From Nodosilinea sp. PGN35 (GTDB lineage Bacteria > Cyanobacteriota > Cyanobacteriia > Phormidesmidales > Phormidesmidaceae), in contig NZ_JAQKQJ010000021.1 of NCBI RefSeq assembly GCF_029109325.1, positions 178,475-242,474 of the forward strand: a stretch of DNA of 64,000 bases, given 5' to 3'. The notes below the pieces were generated by a model, which worked only from the letters and a program-made list of their open reading frames with translations, was not told where the DNA came from and ran no database searches. This document shows positions 24,243 to 32,049 of the stretch, in pieces; position 1 is the stretch's first letter; each line of letters starts with the position of its first letter. The translations under genes and the position numbers were made by a program.

Positions 24243-25292
24243 ATGAAACTATCGTCTAAGTCTGAGCCTGGGGTGTCTCCCCTGGGCCTGGTTACTGCGG
24301 ATTGGAAAACTCAATGTCTGGAGATTGGGCCAGGTCTGCTACTGACCACCCTGATCGCTGGAGCGGCCCTGGGATTAGATCGACTGACTGATCTGCACAC
24401 CCTCAATCCACTGCTGATTGCCGTGCTCTTGGGCATCGGCTGGCGACAGTGGGGAGCGGTACCTGCGGCCTACCGCCCCGGCATCAAATTTGCGATGAAG
24501 CGGGTGCTGCGCCTGGCGGTAATTTTGCTCGGTTTGCGGCTAAGTTTGGCAGAGGTGGTGGCGGTGGGGCCATGGGGGCTGGGTCTGGTAGCGGTGGGCA
24601 CGGTCAGCACCTTTTACCTGACCTGCTGGTTGGGCCAGCGGCTGGGCGTTAACCCCCGCCTGGCCCAACTAATTGCGGCGGGCACCTCAATCTGTGGAGC
24701 TTCAGCAGTGGTGGCGACCAATGCCGTAGTGGAGGGTTCTGAGGAAGATGTGACCTATGCGATCGCCACCATTACCGGCTTTGGCACCCTGGCCATGCTG
24801 ACCTATCCACTGGTGGGTACGCTGCTACAGCTTAGCCCCCAGGCCTTTGGCATCTGGTGCGGAGCCTCGGTGCACGAAGTCGCCCAGGTAATTGCCACCG
24901 CCTTTCAAAACGGCGATCTCAGTGGTGAGATCGCCACTATTACTAAACTATCGCGGGTGCTGCTAGTAGTGCCCATTATTGTCGGTTTGGGCTGGCAAAC
25001 CAATCGCCTTAGCCAACCAGGACAGCCCCCTCGTCCCGTTGCCATTCCCTGGTTTGTTTTATTCTTTTGTGTTTTGGTAGTGGTCAACAGCTTGGGCTTA
25101 GTTGCGCCAGCCATCAAGGTCAAAATTATTGACGGCAATCAATTGCTGTTATGTCTATCTTTGGCCGCCATGGGACTGGAAACCAACCTTGCCAACCTGA
25201 ACCAGCTAGGCCTAAAACCAATTTATTTGGCCGGACTGTCGTGGTTATTCTTAGCTTTTTTCAGCCTGCTAATGGCGGGAAATGTGACTTAG
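24243..25292 (+). CDS. YeiH-family putative sulfate exporter (UPF0324)
   Basis: 349 residues, about ten membrane helices. Family marks: AGTSICGASAVVATNAVV, EEDVTYAIATITGFGTLAML, GIWCGASVHEVAQVIATA and an ending with GLETNLANL. Members are annotated as putative sulfate exporters, largely on context. The gene follows the TauE/SafE gene by 27 bases and is the last of the cluster. Two sulfur-anion exporters side by side suggest that the pathway produces sulfite or sulfate to be removed. Confidence 0.88.
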   Translation: MKLSSKSEPGVSPLGLVTADWKTQCLEIGPGLLLTTLIAGAALGLDRLTDLHTLNPLLIAVLLGIGWRQWGAVPAAYRPGIKFAMKRVLRLAVILLGLRLSLAEVVAVGPWGLGLVAVGTVSTFYLTCWLGQRLGVNPRLAQLIAAGTSICGASAVVATNAVVEGSEEDVTYAIATITGFGTLAMLTYPLVGTLLQLSPQAFGIWCGASVHEVAQVIATAFQNGDLSGEIATITKLSRVLLVVPIIVGLGWQTNRLSQPGQPPRPVAIPWFVLFFCVLVVVNSLGLVAPAIKVKIIDGNQLLLCLSLAAMGLETNLANLNQLGLKPIYLAGLSWLFLAFFSLLMAGNVT

Positions 25293-25596
25293 GGAAAACG
25301 GTTCACGGTAAGCGGTTTAAGGCGAGCCGTGAACCGTTTACCGTAGACCGTCAACCCATAACCCGTCACATTTAACTTGACTGAACACTAGTACTGCCTG
25401 GCAGAAATATGGCCACCGTTGCTGAGGGTGTCGGGTCTCGGGTGTCAGGTATCAGAAATGGTTGGCTGACTTATGCCTTAGGGCACTAGTACTTGACCAA
25501 GCTGATTTTGACAGGGGCCAGCCGTTCTGGGTGCAGGGTGCAAGGTATACGGTCTACGGCTCGCCTTGAACCTGTGTCGATGGGGGTTTCTAATTC
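25293..25596. other. Non-coding spacer rich in palindromic repeats
   Basis: Directly after the YeiH stop is an imperfect palindrome (ACGGTTCACGGTAAGCGG … CCGTGAACCGTTTACCGT, 25298-25345) related to the repeat at 21207-21285, which could serve as terminator. Further on are short direct repeats of the form GGGTGTCGGGTCTCGGGTGTCAGG (25426-25450) and another 'tacggtctacggctcgcc' piece near 25545-25565. No gene is seen. Confidence 0.55.
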
Positions 25597-27186
25597 TTAG
25601 GTTTGCTGCTGGGGTGGCTGGAGGAGGCAGCGATCGCCCTCTGCCGGGAGTTCAAGGTCGATCAGGTAATCGGCGACGATCGCATTGACGCAGGGGCTGA
25701 TGCCCTCGAGCGCGACGGTGTGCCGCTCGCCTTCGACGGTGAGGAGGGTGCCTCCCAGGGATTCGGCCAAACTGGCTCCAGCGCCGTAGGGGGTGGAAGG
25801 GTCACCAGTAATGGAGATAATCAGCGTATCGGGCAAGCCTTCAACATCCTGAGCATAGGGGAAGCCGAGAGTCGGCTCACTGGGCCAAAACTCGCAGGCG
25901 TCGCGGGTAACGCCCTCGACGTCACGTCCGGTATCGAGAAAGGGGTTCACGGCGAAGATCTGACGGCGCAGGTCGGCCTCCTGCTCAGGGGTGCGGCGCT
26001 CCTCGTCGTTGCAGTTGATGGCCAGGTTGGCCTCAAGAAAGTTGATCCAGGTGCCGTTGGGATCTCTACCGAGGAAATCATCGTTGATGGCCAACAGCTG
26101 GTCACCGCGACCCTCGTGCTTGAGCTGGGCGAGCCCGTCGATGACGCGCGGCCATGCCTCAGCGGTGTAGAGCCCGGCCCCTACGCCACCCGTGGCCTGG
26201 AAGAAATTCAGCGTGCGTCCGTTCCCGGCGGGTACCGGATTGTCGATCAGCGGCTGCACCAGGGTTTGGAACACGGCGGTAGCCTGCTCGGGGTCGGTAC
26301 CAAGGGGACAGTCTGGGCTTTCCGCGCAGAACTCCGCCATTAAATCGAACGATCGCTGGAACCCGGCGTGGAGCGACAGGCGACGTTCCGCGCTGCCCTG
26401 CCGGGGGTCGATCACGCCGTCTAAAACCATCGCCCTCACGTTTTGAGGAAACATTTCGGCGTAGACCGCGCCGAGCCGGGTGCCGTAGCTCTGGCCGAAG
26501 AAGGTGAGTTTCTCGTCCCCCAAAGCAGCGCGAAGTACGTCCATATCCCGGGCGACATTCCGGGTGCCGACGGCAGCGAGCACCGCTTCACCCCCCGATC
26601 CCTGGGCGCACTTCTCCATCAACTCACGGGTGTCAGCCGTGGTCCACTCCCCCGACGTACCCAACAAGGTTGTTTTGTTTTCGCCCCTGTTACTCTCTTC
26701 ATCGGTGAAACAATTAATCGCTGGGCTGGAGGCACCGACGCCGCGCGGGTCGAAGCCGACCCAATCGAAGCGTTGCAGCAGTGGACTGTCCCTTAGCCCC
26801 AACGCCGAAAGGACGGCTACTTGCATTCCTGAGCCACCTGGCCCGCCTGGGTTGAGTACCAGCGAACCGATTCGCTCCCTAGGCTCACCTTGCGCTGGTA
26901 AGCGTAGCACCGCAATCTGCATGGTCTCACCCTCAGGGTCGTCGTAGTTCAGCGGCACCTCTAGGCGACCACATTCAAACGGATCGACGTACAGTTGTGC
27001 TTCGATTGCAGTGGTTGCAAAGCCTTCGCAGGAGCCGAACGTCAACTCTTGGTTGTAAAATTGCCCCAGTTCTGCCCCTGGTGCCGGGGCTGACTGTGTC
27101 AATGCGGCAGGTGACCCAGCGAGGACAAGCAACATCACTGCTGTGCCTGTTAATAAGCGCCTGACGTAGGTCTTGGGAACGCGCAT
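25597..27186 (-). CDS. Secreted alpha/beta-hydrolase (tripeptidyl aminopeptidase-like, TAP C-terminal domain)
   Basis: 529 residues with an N-terminal signal peptide (LLTGTAVMLLVLAGSPAALTQSA). The alpha/beta-hydrolase core has the oxyanion GGPGGSG, the nucleophile elbow GQSYG (Ser), the acid in ITGDPSTPYG and the His in EGERHTVALEG. A TAP-like C-terminal domain follows (CVNAIVADYLIDLELP). This is the Streptomyces tripeptidyl aminopeptidase/SlpD-type family, which clips short peptides outside the cell. The start has AGGAGGAG. A deleted paralogue remains at 28149-28334, showing the module was duplicated. Confidence 0.85.
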   Translation of the reverse strand: MRVPKTYVRRLLTGTAVMLLVLAGSPAALTQSAPAPGAELGQFYNQELTFGSCEGFATTAIEAQLYVDPFECGRLEVPLNYDDPEGETMQIAVLRLPAQGEPRERIGSLVLNPGGPGGSGMQVAVLSALGLRDSPLLQRFDWVGFDPRGVGASSPAINCFTDEESNRGENKTTLLGTSGEWTTADTRELMEKCAQGSGGEAVLAAVGTRNVARDMDVLRAALGDEKLTFFGQSYGTRLGAVYAEMFPQNVRAMVLDGVIDPRQGSAERRLSLHAGFQRSFDLMAEFCAESPDCPLGTDPEQATAVFQTLVQPLIDNPVPAGNGRTLNFFQATGGVGAGLYTAEAWPRVIDGLAQLKHEGRGDQLLAINDDFLGRDPNGTWINFLEANLAINCNDEERRTPEQEADLRRQIFAVNPFLDTGRDVEGVTRDACEFWPSEPTLGFPYAQDVEGLPDTLIISITGDPSTPYGAGASLAESLGGTLLTVEGERHTVALEGISPCVNAIVADYLIDLELPAEGDRCLLQPPQQQT

Positions 27187-27352
27187 AATTCTCCTCCTAA
27201 TGGAAGCTATTGGTCTTGAGTCGTACGTGAGTTGCTCACGATTTCGTGAGCTGTTAGAAGAAACTTGATACAGGGTGTTTAACGCTTTAACTGTGGCGAA
27301 GATTCGAGATCACCCAACCCCTGTTCGTGCTCGGCGGGCTTGAGGAGATGCC

Positions 27353-28093
27353 TCAGCCGATCAGGGCCAGCACGGCATGAACCGTCAGGTGGGCGATCAT
27401 GGCGGACTCTAGCCCGTAGCGCCAGAATAAATACCCCGCAACTACTGCAAACAAAGCATTTTGGATTAGCAAGAACCCCACTAGGGCTGGGGTTAAGGGC
27501 AGGCCTAGGGCGATCGCAGCGGGCAAGTGGGCCACAGCAAACCCTAGGGAGGAGACGACAATGGCGACGACCACCCATTGGGTCTGGGGTTTACCCTGGC
27601 GCTGCTGCCCAAATCGCCAGCCCAGCCAGAGCAGCAGCGTCATCAGTCCCCAGCGGATCAAAATTTCTTCGGTGATACCGCCGTAGAGAAATCGCACCAG
27701 CAGCGGTGTAGGCTCAGCCGCTCCATAGGCGGGTGGCAGCAGCGGGCGAGACAGCAGGGCGATCGCCGTCAGCAGTGCGCCGCTGATCAACCCACCCACC
27801 ACGCCGGGCAATAGTTGAGGAACCATGGCTTGCCGCCACGATCGCCCAGCGGCCAGCGCCTCTGCCCCCGGTGCCCTTAGCCCTAACCGGTGGGTCAAGA
27901 GCACGCCTATCAGCACCGCCACCGACAGCAAAACCGTGGGCTGCACCAGCACTAGCAGCCTGACCACGGCGACAGGTGGGGCACCCTCTGGGAGCAAGGG
28001 CAACGGCACCAACACCAGGGATATCACCCCAGCCATGCCTGCCAACCACAGCAGCCCAAACAGTCGCAGCCTAGAGTCTTTATGTTTAACCAT
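27353..28093 (-). CDS. CPBP-family intramembrane metalloprotease (copy 1)
   Basis: 246 residues, about seven hydrophobic helices. The CPBP (Abi/CAAX protease) motifs EEILIRWG (Glu-Glu-x3-Arg) and FAVAHLP (Phe-x3-His) are intact, followed by a third motif around IQNALF. These proteins cleave within membranes or process prenylated or peptide substrates; some confer bacteriocin immunity. It lies upstream of the secreted hydrolase on the same strand, 166 bases away, and a paralogous CPBP gene lies at 28464-29198, forming a repeated CPBP-hydrolase order. Confidence 0.85.
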   Translation of the reverse strand: MVKHKDSRLRLFGLLWLAGMAGVISLVLVPLPLLPEGAPPVAVVRLLVLVQPTVLLSVAVLIGVLLTHRLGLRAPGAEALAAGRSWRQAMVPQLLPGVVGGLISGALLTAIALLSRPLLPPAYGAAEPTPLLVRFLYGGITEEILIRWGLMTLLLWLGWRFGQQRQGKPQTQWVVVAIVVSSLGFAVAHLPAAIALGLPLTPALVGFLLIQNALFAVVAGYLFWRYGLESAMIAHLTVHAVLALIG

Positions 28094-28148
28094 GGCTTTA
28101 TCCTCAACGTCATTCCAGAATTGTTTTCAAGCGTTTGCGATTTTGTGG

Positions 28149-28334
28149 TCATAGGGTGCAGGTCGCTCCTTCGTCTGGCAGTTCGAGGTCGATGAGGTAG
28201 TCGGCGACGATGTCGTTGACGCAGGCGTTGTCGCCGATGAGGGCCACACCGTGCCGTTCACCCTCGACGGTGAGCAAGGTGCCGCCAAGCGTTTCGGCAA
28301 GGCTGATGCCGCCCGAATGCGGGGTAGCCGGGTT
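28149..28334 (-). pseudogene. Deleted paralogue of the secreted hydrolase (C-terminal remnant)
   Basis: The minus-strand frame reads NPATPHSGGISLAETLGG, TLLTVEGERHGVALIGD and CVNDIVADYLIDLELPDEG, closely matching the last 60 or so residues of the gene at 25597-27186. Immediately upstream is a purine-rich ribosome-binding region (GAGGAGGAGAA) and leader like that of the intact gene, but the start codon and roughly 470 codons are missing. The deletion therefore joins the leader straight to the C-terminus. Confidence 0.8.
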
Positions 28335-28463
28335 CTCCTCCTCGCGAGAACCATTGGCCCTGAGTCGTGCGTGGATAAATCACAATCGCGTGGGTGGTTA
28401 AAAGAAATATTTGACATGGTGATGAACTCCTGTAGTTAGGTTCTGATTGCAGTTGCTGATCGT

Positions 28464-29198
28464 TCAGCCTATGCCAGCGAGCACCATGACCGGAACCGTG
28501 GGCAGGTTGAAGACAACGTGAACGACGACGGCGGGCCAGACCGAGCCGCTGCGGCGCAGCAGCTCGGCACCGACAAGACCCATCACCAAAGCCGCCGGAA
28601 AAACTATGTTGATGCCGTGCATGAAGGCGAAGATCAGGGCACTGCTCACGACCCCGAAAACTGGCCCGTGGCGCAGCAGCACGTTGGCGATGACGCCCCG
28701 AAAGATCAGCTCCTCGCCCAGGGGGGTGAGAAAACCGAGAAACAGCGTCGCCAGGATTAAGGACAGTACCCCACCACTGCCACCTTCGGCGTACACAGTC
28801 TGAGGGGTGGAGCTATCCCCGGTGAGGGCGATGTAGGCCAGCACCGCCAACCCCTTGACCACAAAGGCGACCACTCCCGCCCCAACCCCGATGAGGAGCC
28901 AGCGTCTAGAGGTTTGGCGGACGCCGAAGGGGCTGAGGGAACGGATGCGGAGCAGCACAGCGGCGGCAAACCCGGCGATGCCAGCGATGCCGGAGAGCGC
29001 GGTGAAGACCAATCCGTAGGCCACGGGGTCGAGTCCGAGCCGCGAGAGCTGCGAGCCAATTCCGTACCCGACTACGCTAAAGACGACAAGGCCAACAATG
29101 CCCTCGGGTAAGCGCGGACGTGGAACCCGGTTGGGTCGGGATGAAGACGTGGTGGTCTTTCCTAACGCCGTCGGGTGGTTAGAAGGAATTTGAGACAT
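28464..29198 (-). CDS. CPBP-family intramembrane metalloprotease (copy 2)
   Basis: 244 residues from the ATG at 29198. Motif 1 GEELIFRGVIANV and motif 2 FAFMHGINI are intact, with about eight membrane helices. The N-terminus has a polar Ser/Thr/Pro-rich lead (MSQIPSNHPTALGK). It is encoded just downstream of the TetR gene (48 bases) and upstream of the hydrolase remnant, repeating the protease-hydrolase order of the next two genes. Substrate unknown; it could process a peptide or membrane protein linked to the secreted aminopeptidase. Confidence 0.85.
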   Translation of the reverse strand: MSQIPSNHPTALGKTTTSSSRPNRVPRPRLPEGIVGLVVFSVVGYGIGSQLSRLGLDPVAYGLVFTALSGIAGIAGFAAAVLLRIRSLSPFGVRQTSRRWLLIGVGAGVVAFVVKGLAVLAYIALTGDSSTPQTVYAEGGSGGVLSLILATLFLGFLTPLGEELIFRGVIANVLLRHGPVFGVVSSALIFAFMHGINIVFPAALVMGLVGAELLRRSGSVWPAVVVHVVFNLPTVPVMVLAGIG

Positions 29199-29246
29199 GA
29201 GGATCAACTTCTTTACTTTTGTTGCTGATTGCAGTTGTCAATTGGT

Positions 29247-29939
29247 TCAAGGATCGACAGGATCACCGATCGCCCCACCAGTTGCTATGTGCACGGCGCG
29301 GGCCATCTGCCCAAGCGTGTTGCCAAGCGAGGTGGGATCGGATCCCGCCATCAGGGCTGAACTGACGTCTTCACTAATAACGCGCACGACTGCGGTGGCC
29401 GCCGCAGCGTGCAGCCGCACCTCGATATCGTCAGGCGATCGCCGCAGGCGATCTGCAAAGATCTCGACTAGAGCACGCTCTATTCGGTCGTTGATCATTA
29501 GCCAGGCCGTCCGCAGATCCGGCTCTTTTTCGGCCAGCACGGTCATCTTGATCACAGCCTGATCAAAGGACTGCTGATCGGGATCTTTAGTCCGATTCAC
29601 TGCCCACTCCATGAGGTGATCTTCCAGGGAGACATCCCGAGGCCAGCGGCGCAATAGCGCCACAAACTCCTCGCCATCCTGAGCCAAGACCGGCTCGACA
29701 CAGCTCTCCTTGTTGCGGAAGTACCGCCAGAGAGTGCGCACCGAGAGACCCACTGCCGCAGCGATTTGCTCGCCGGTCGTGGCCGCGACGCCTTGCTCCC
29801 AAAACAACCGCGCCGCCTCCCGCGAAATCTCCAGACGTATCCGCTGCTGCCGCTGCGCACTCATCCTCCCTGGCTTGCGCTCGTTCTTTGTGGTCTCGTT
29901 GGTAGTGTCACTCCCCACAGCAGTCTTCCTTTCAGACAT
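29247..29939 (-). CDS. TetR-family transcriptional regulator
   Basis: 230 residues. The TetR HTH lies at about 30-78 (ISREAARLFWEQGVAATTGEQIAAAVG, LSVRTLWRYFRNKESC). The C-terminal ligand-binding half resembles actinobacterial regulators (tail ends HIATGGAIGDPVDP). A perfect 13-bp inverted repeat overlaps its start codon, so it should repress itself and the protease-hydrolase genes downstream. The module's codon choice and actinobacterial look suggest lateral transfer. A broken second TetR gene lies on the other strand just beyond the operator. Confidence 0.9.
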   Translation of the reverse strand: MSERKTAVGSDTTNETTKNERKPGRMSAQRQQRIRLEISREAARLFWEQGVAATTGEQIAAAVGLSVRTLWRYFRNKESCVEPVLAQDGEEFVALLRRWPRDVSLEDHLMEWAVNRTKDPDQQSFDQAVIKMTVLAEKEPDLRTAWLMINDRIERALVEIFADRLRRSPDDIEVRLHAAAATAVVRVISEDVSSALMAGSDPTSLGNTLGQMARAVHIATGGAIGDPVDP

Positions 29940-29976
29940 CTGTCATTAAGTGACAATATAGCGCTTAATGACAGAT
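29938..29976. promoter_or_regulatory. Probable TetR operator (13-bp perfect inverted repeat)
   Basis: Arms 29938-29950 and 29964-29976 (ATCTGTCATTAAG and its complement) are perfect, with a 13-base spacer. A second TGACA half-site at 29951-29955 makes TGTCA-N5-TGACA, so two dimers could bind side by side. It overlaps the start codon of the TetR gene and lies before the TetR remnant on the plus strand. Confidence 0.7.
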
Positions 29977-29992
29977 ATCGACAAGAGGTTGC

Positions 29993-30414
29993 TTGACCAA
30001 TCAGCACGTTCACTTTGAGCCAAGAGCTATTCAAACTCTGGAAAGGCTGGTCAGGGAACCAACAGCCCGCATGAACGAGCGGACGATACAGGGCGTTGTC
30101 GATTTAGTCACCAATCCGGACAATCCTCCCTGTTGCTTGGCGGCACAGAGCCTGCTCGCCTGGAGATGCCTAGGCGAGCCGCCTCATCAGGAATTGGTAG
30201 AACGCCGAGCGGCAGCCGAGGTTGCTGTTCGCGATCGCTTCGAGCGAACGGTATCTGAGGAAGATTTGCCGCCGGATGCTGACCCTGGAGCCCTTGTCCG
30301 CTTTGTGCTCACGGTCACTTGGCCTATCTGGGCAAGCAGCAAGTGGAGCCAGTCGTACAGAAATCCGACAAGTTGTTCAGACGGCACTGCAAGCCTGTCC
30401 AACATTAAATATAG
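29993..30414 (+). pseudogene. Broken TetR-family gene (C-terminal half only)
   Basis: The frame carries the conserved TetR C-terminal pattern NPDNPPCCLAAQSLLA, RRAAAEVAVRDRFERTV and LPPDADPGALVRFVLTV. It then shifts one frame near 30330 to continue as SGQAASGASRTEIRQVVQTALQACP. The DNA-binding half is missing. It starts 17 bases from the operator shared with the intact TetR gene, so a divergent regulator gene probably lost its 5' half here. Confidence 0.7.
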
Positions 30415-30571
30415 ATTGTCAGCTAACGACCAGACTCAGAGAAAAAGAGAGCTGCAAGAGACTTTTTATGATCAGTAGTTAGAGTTGACGAATTTGCTCT
30501 CAAACTTCGTTGACATGGCCCAACTTCGCGTCCCAGGCAACAAATAAGTTAAAGGCATTGATTCTTAAAAT

Positions 30572-31396
30572 CTAGGGAAGAGTTAGAACTTCTACTCCTT
30601 CCTCTGTCACAGCAACGGTATGCTCAAACTGAGCAGATAGTTTCTTGTCTTTTGTAATCACAGTCCAGCGATCCGCAAGAAATTTAAGATTACTCGTTCC
30701 TTCATTTAGCATCGGTTCAACCGTAAAGACCATTCCTGGACGCAGCTTTAACCCACTACCTCGTTTACCATAGTGAGGAATTTGAAATTCTGTATGCATC
30801 TGCCTACCAATGCCATGCCCAACCATGTCTCGAACAACTGAGAACCCTTTCGCCTCGGCATAGGCTTGAATTGCAGCACCAATGTCACCAACTCTTGCCC
30901 CTGGCTTGATTTCAGCAATGCCTCGCATCATCGATGCTTGAGTGGCTTCAACCAGCTTCCGAGCTGTTGCAGATACATTACCGACCAAAAATGTTCTAGA
31001 CGTATCCCCATGATAACCGTCTAGGCGTGGTGTCACATCGATGTTGATAATATCCCCGTCTTTAAGAATTTGGTTTGGATTCGGAATTCCGTGACAAACT
31101 ACTTCATTGACGCTGGTGCAAATTGAACCTGTAAAAGGGGGATAACCAGGAGGTGCGTAACCAAGCGTGGCACTGACGGCACCATGGGCTTGCATCCAAC
31201 GCGCCGCCTCATCGTCTAAAGCTTGCGTACTCACTCCAGGTTGCACCATCGGCTCAAGATGCTTGAGGAGGTTGGCAGCAAGTCGTCCAACCCGGCGCAT
31301 CTTGCCTAATTCTCTACTGGAAAGCAAAACCAGCCCTGGATGGGCTTGGGGTTGCACAAAATCTCCGACGATTGAAAGCAAATTTTGACGGTTCAT
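30572..31396 (-). CDS. map: Methionine aminopeptidase, type I
   Basis: 274 residues. Removes the N-terminal Met from nascent proteins using two metal ions. Metal ligands are visible in order: Asp in INIDVTPRLDGYHGDTSRTF, His in GHGIGRQMHTEFQIPHYG, Glu in MVFTVEPML and Glu in SAQFEHTVAVTEEG; His of VCHGIPN is the catalytic His. The N-terminal extension of about 25 residues is of normal cyanobacterial length. AAGG lies before the start. A perfect 17-bp inverted repeat lies 19 bases upstream of the start codon, between it and the divergent ribbon-helix-helix gene. Confidence 0.95.
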   Translation of the reverse strand: MNRQNLLSIVGDFVQPQAHPGLVLLSSRELGKMRRVGRLAANLLKHLEPMVQPGVSTQALDDEAARWMQAHGAVSATLGYAPPGYPPFTGSICTSVNEVVCHGIPNPNQILKDGDIINIDVTPRLDGYHGDTSRTFLVGNVSATARKLVEATQASMMRGIAEIKPGARVGDIGAAIQAYAEAKGFSVVRDMVGHGIGRQMHTEFQIPHYGKRGSGLKLRPGMVFTVEPMLNEGTSNLKFLADRWTVITKDKKLSAQFEHTVAVTEEGVEVLTLP

Positions 31397-31414
31397 GGAT
31401 AAAACCTTGATTAC

Positions 31415-31453
31415 TCGTGCTATGCCATGCTAGCACAGCATGGCATAGCACGA
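31415..31453. promoter_or_regulatory. Perfect 17-bp inverted repeat between map and the RHH gene
   Basis: Arms 31415-31431 and 31437-31453 are fully complementary with loop AGCAC; the core reads GCTATGCCATGCT. It is 19 bases from the map start and 58 from the RHH start. It could be an operator for the adjacent ribbon-helix-helix protein, or an RNA hairpin in the map leader. Confidence 0.6.
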
Positions 31454-31510
31454 CACGGGCTAGGCTATTGCTGGTATCTTGGATGTAAGAAAACCAGAAG
31501 TGAAACTCAC

Positions 31511-31696
31511 ATGGGCGGTAAAACAGACTTGGAGCGAGTGGTTGCTTACGTTCCTCCCGAGCTAAAACAAGAATTGGAGGAGTGGGCGCAGGCAGATGAA
31601 CGATCTGTCTCTTGGCTGGTTGCAAAACTAATTGATAGGTCTTTGCGAGAACGTCGAAAGCAGCAAAGTGTTTCAGAAGTAGCCACTATGCGCTGA
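31511..31696 (+). CDS. Ribbon-helix-helix (CopG/Arc-type) DNA-binding protein
   Basis: 61 residues from the ATG at 31511 (MGGKTDLERVVAYVPPELK). The layout is a short beta strand (ERVVAYVP), helix (PELKQELEEWAQADE), turn and second helix (SVSWLVAKLIDRSLRERRKQ), as in CopG/Arc repressors and RHH antitoxins. A longer in-frame start at 31427 would run through the inverted repeat and is rejected. No toxin-like gene follows clearly. It may bind the palindrome upstream. Confidence 0.75.
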   Translation: MGGKTDLERVVAYVPPELKQELEEWAQADERSVSWLVAKLIDRSLRERRKQQSVSEVATMR

Positions 31697-31806
31697 AACT
31701 AGAGTTTTGGAGAGCAGGTTGCTCTCATTGCACTTACACAGACAACCTGAGCGCCATCAGAAAAGCCACCCAGCTTCAAGCCCGAACCAAGCGATCGCAG
31801 CCCACT

Positions 31807-32049
31807 GTGACAACAGATGCCCTGGTGGATTGGACGATGGCCCAGGGACTGCCCTGGGATTTACTCTATTTCTATGGCCCAAGCCACCCCATTCCCAGCG
31901 GCTACGGCCCTCAGGACAAGCGGACTATTTGGGCGTTCACCGAACGGGGAACACCAATGCAGTACCATCCTGATTGGCACCTCTTTTGCTACGGCGGGTC
32001 ACCGCTCCCCGGTAGCGTGAAGTGGAAGGTCGTGCCGCTGCCTAGCTGA
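31807..32049 (+). CDS. Small hypothetical protein
   Basis: 80 residues from a GTG at 31807. I recognise no family. The sequence is rich in Trp, Tyr and Pro (LPWDLLYFYGPSHPIP, YHPDWHLFCYGGSPLP) and looks like a folded small domain. The same frame is open upstream (TDNLSAIRKATQLQARTKRS) but shows no ATG, so the start is uncertain or the gene is truncated. Its last 61 bases overlap the 3' end of the convergent kinase gene. Confidence 0.4.
   Translation: MTTDALVDWTMAQGLPWDLLYFYGPSHPIPSGYGPQDKRTIWAFTERGTPMQYHPDWHLFCYGGSPLPGSVKWKVVPLPS

Noticed and set aside
27279..29111. Plus-strand frames across the CPBP/hydrolase region
   Set aside because: All are complements of the membrane protease genes, or of the hydrolase remnant, whose true frame is on the minus strand.
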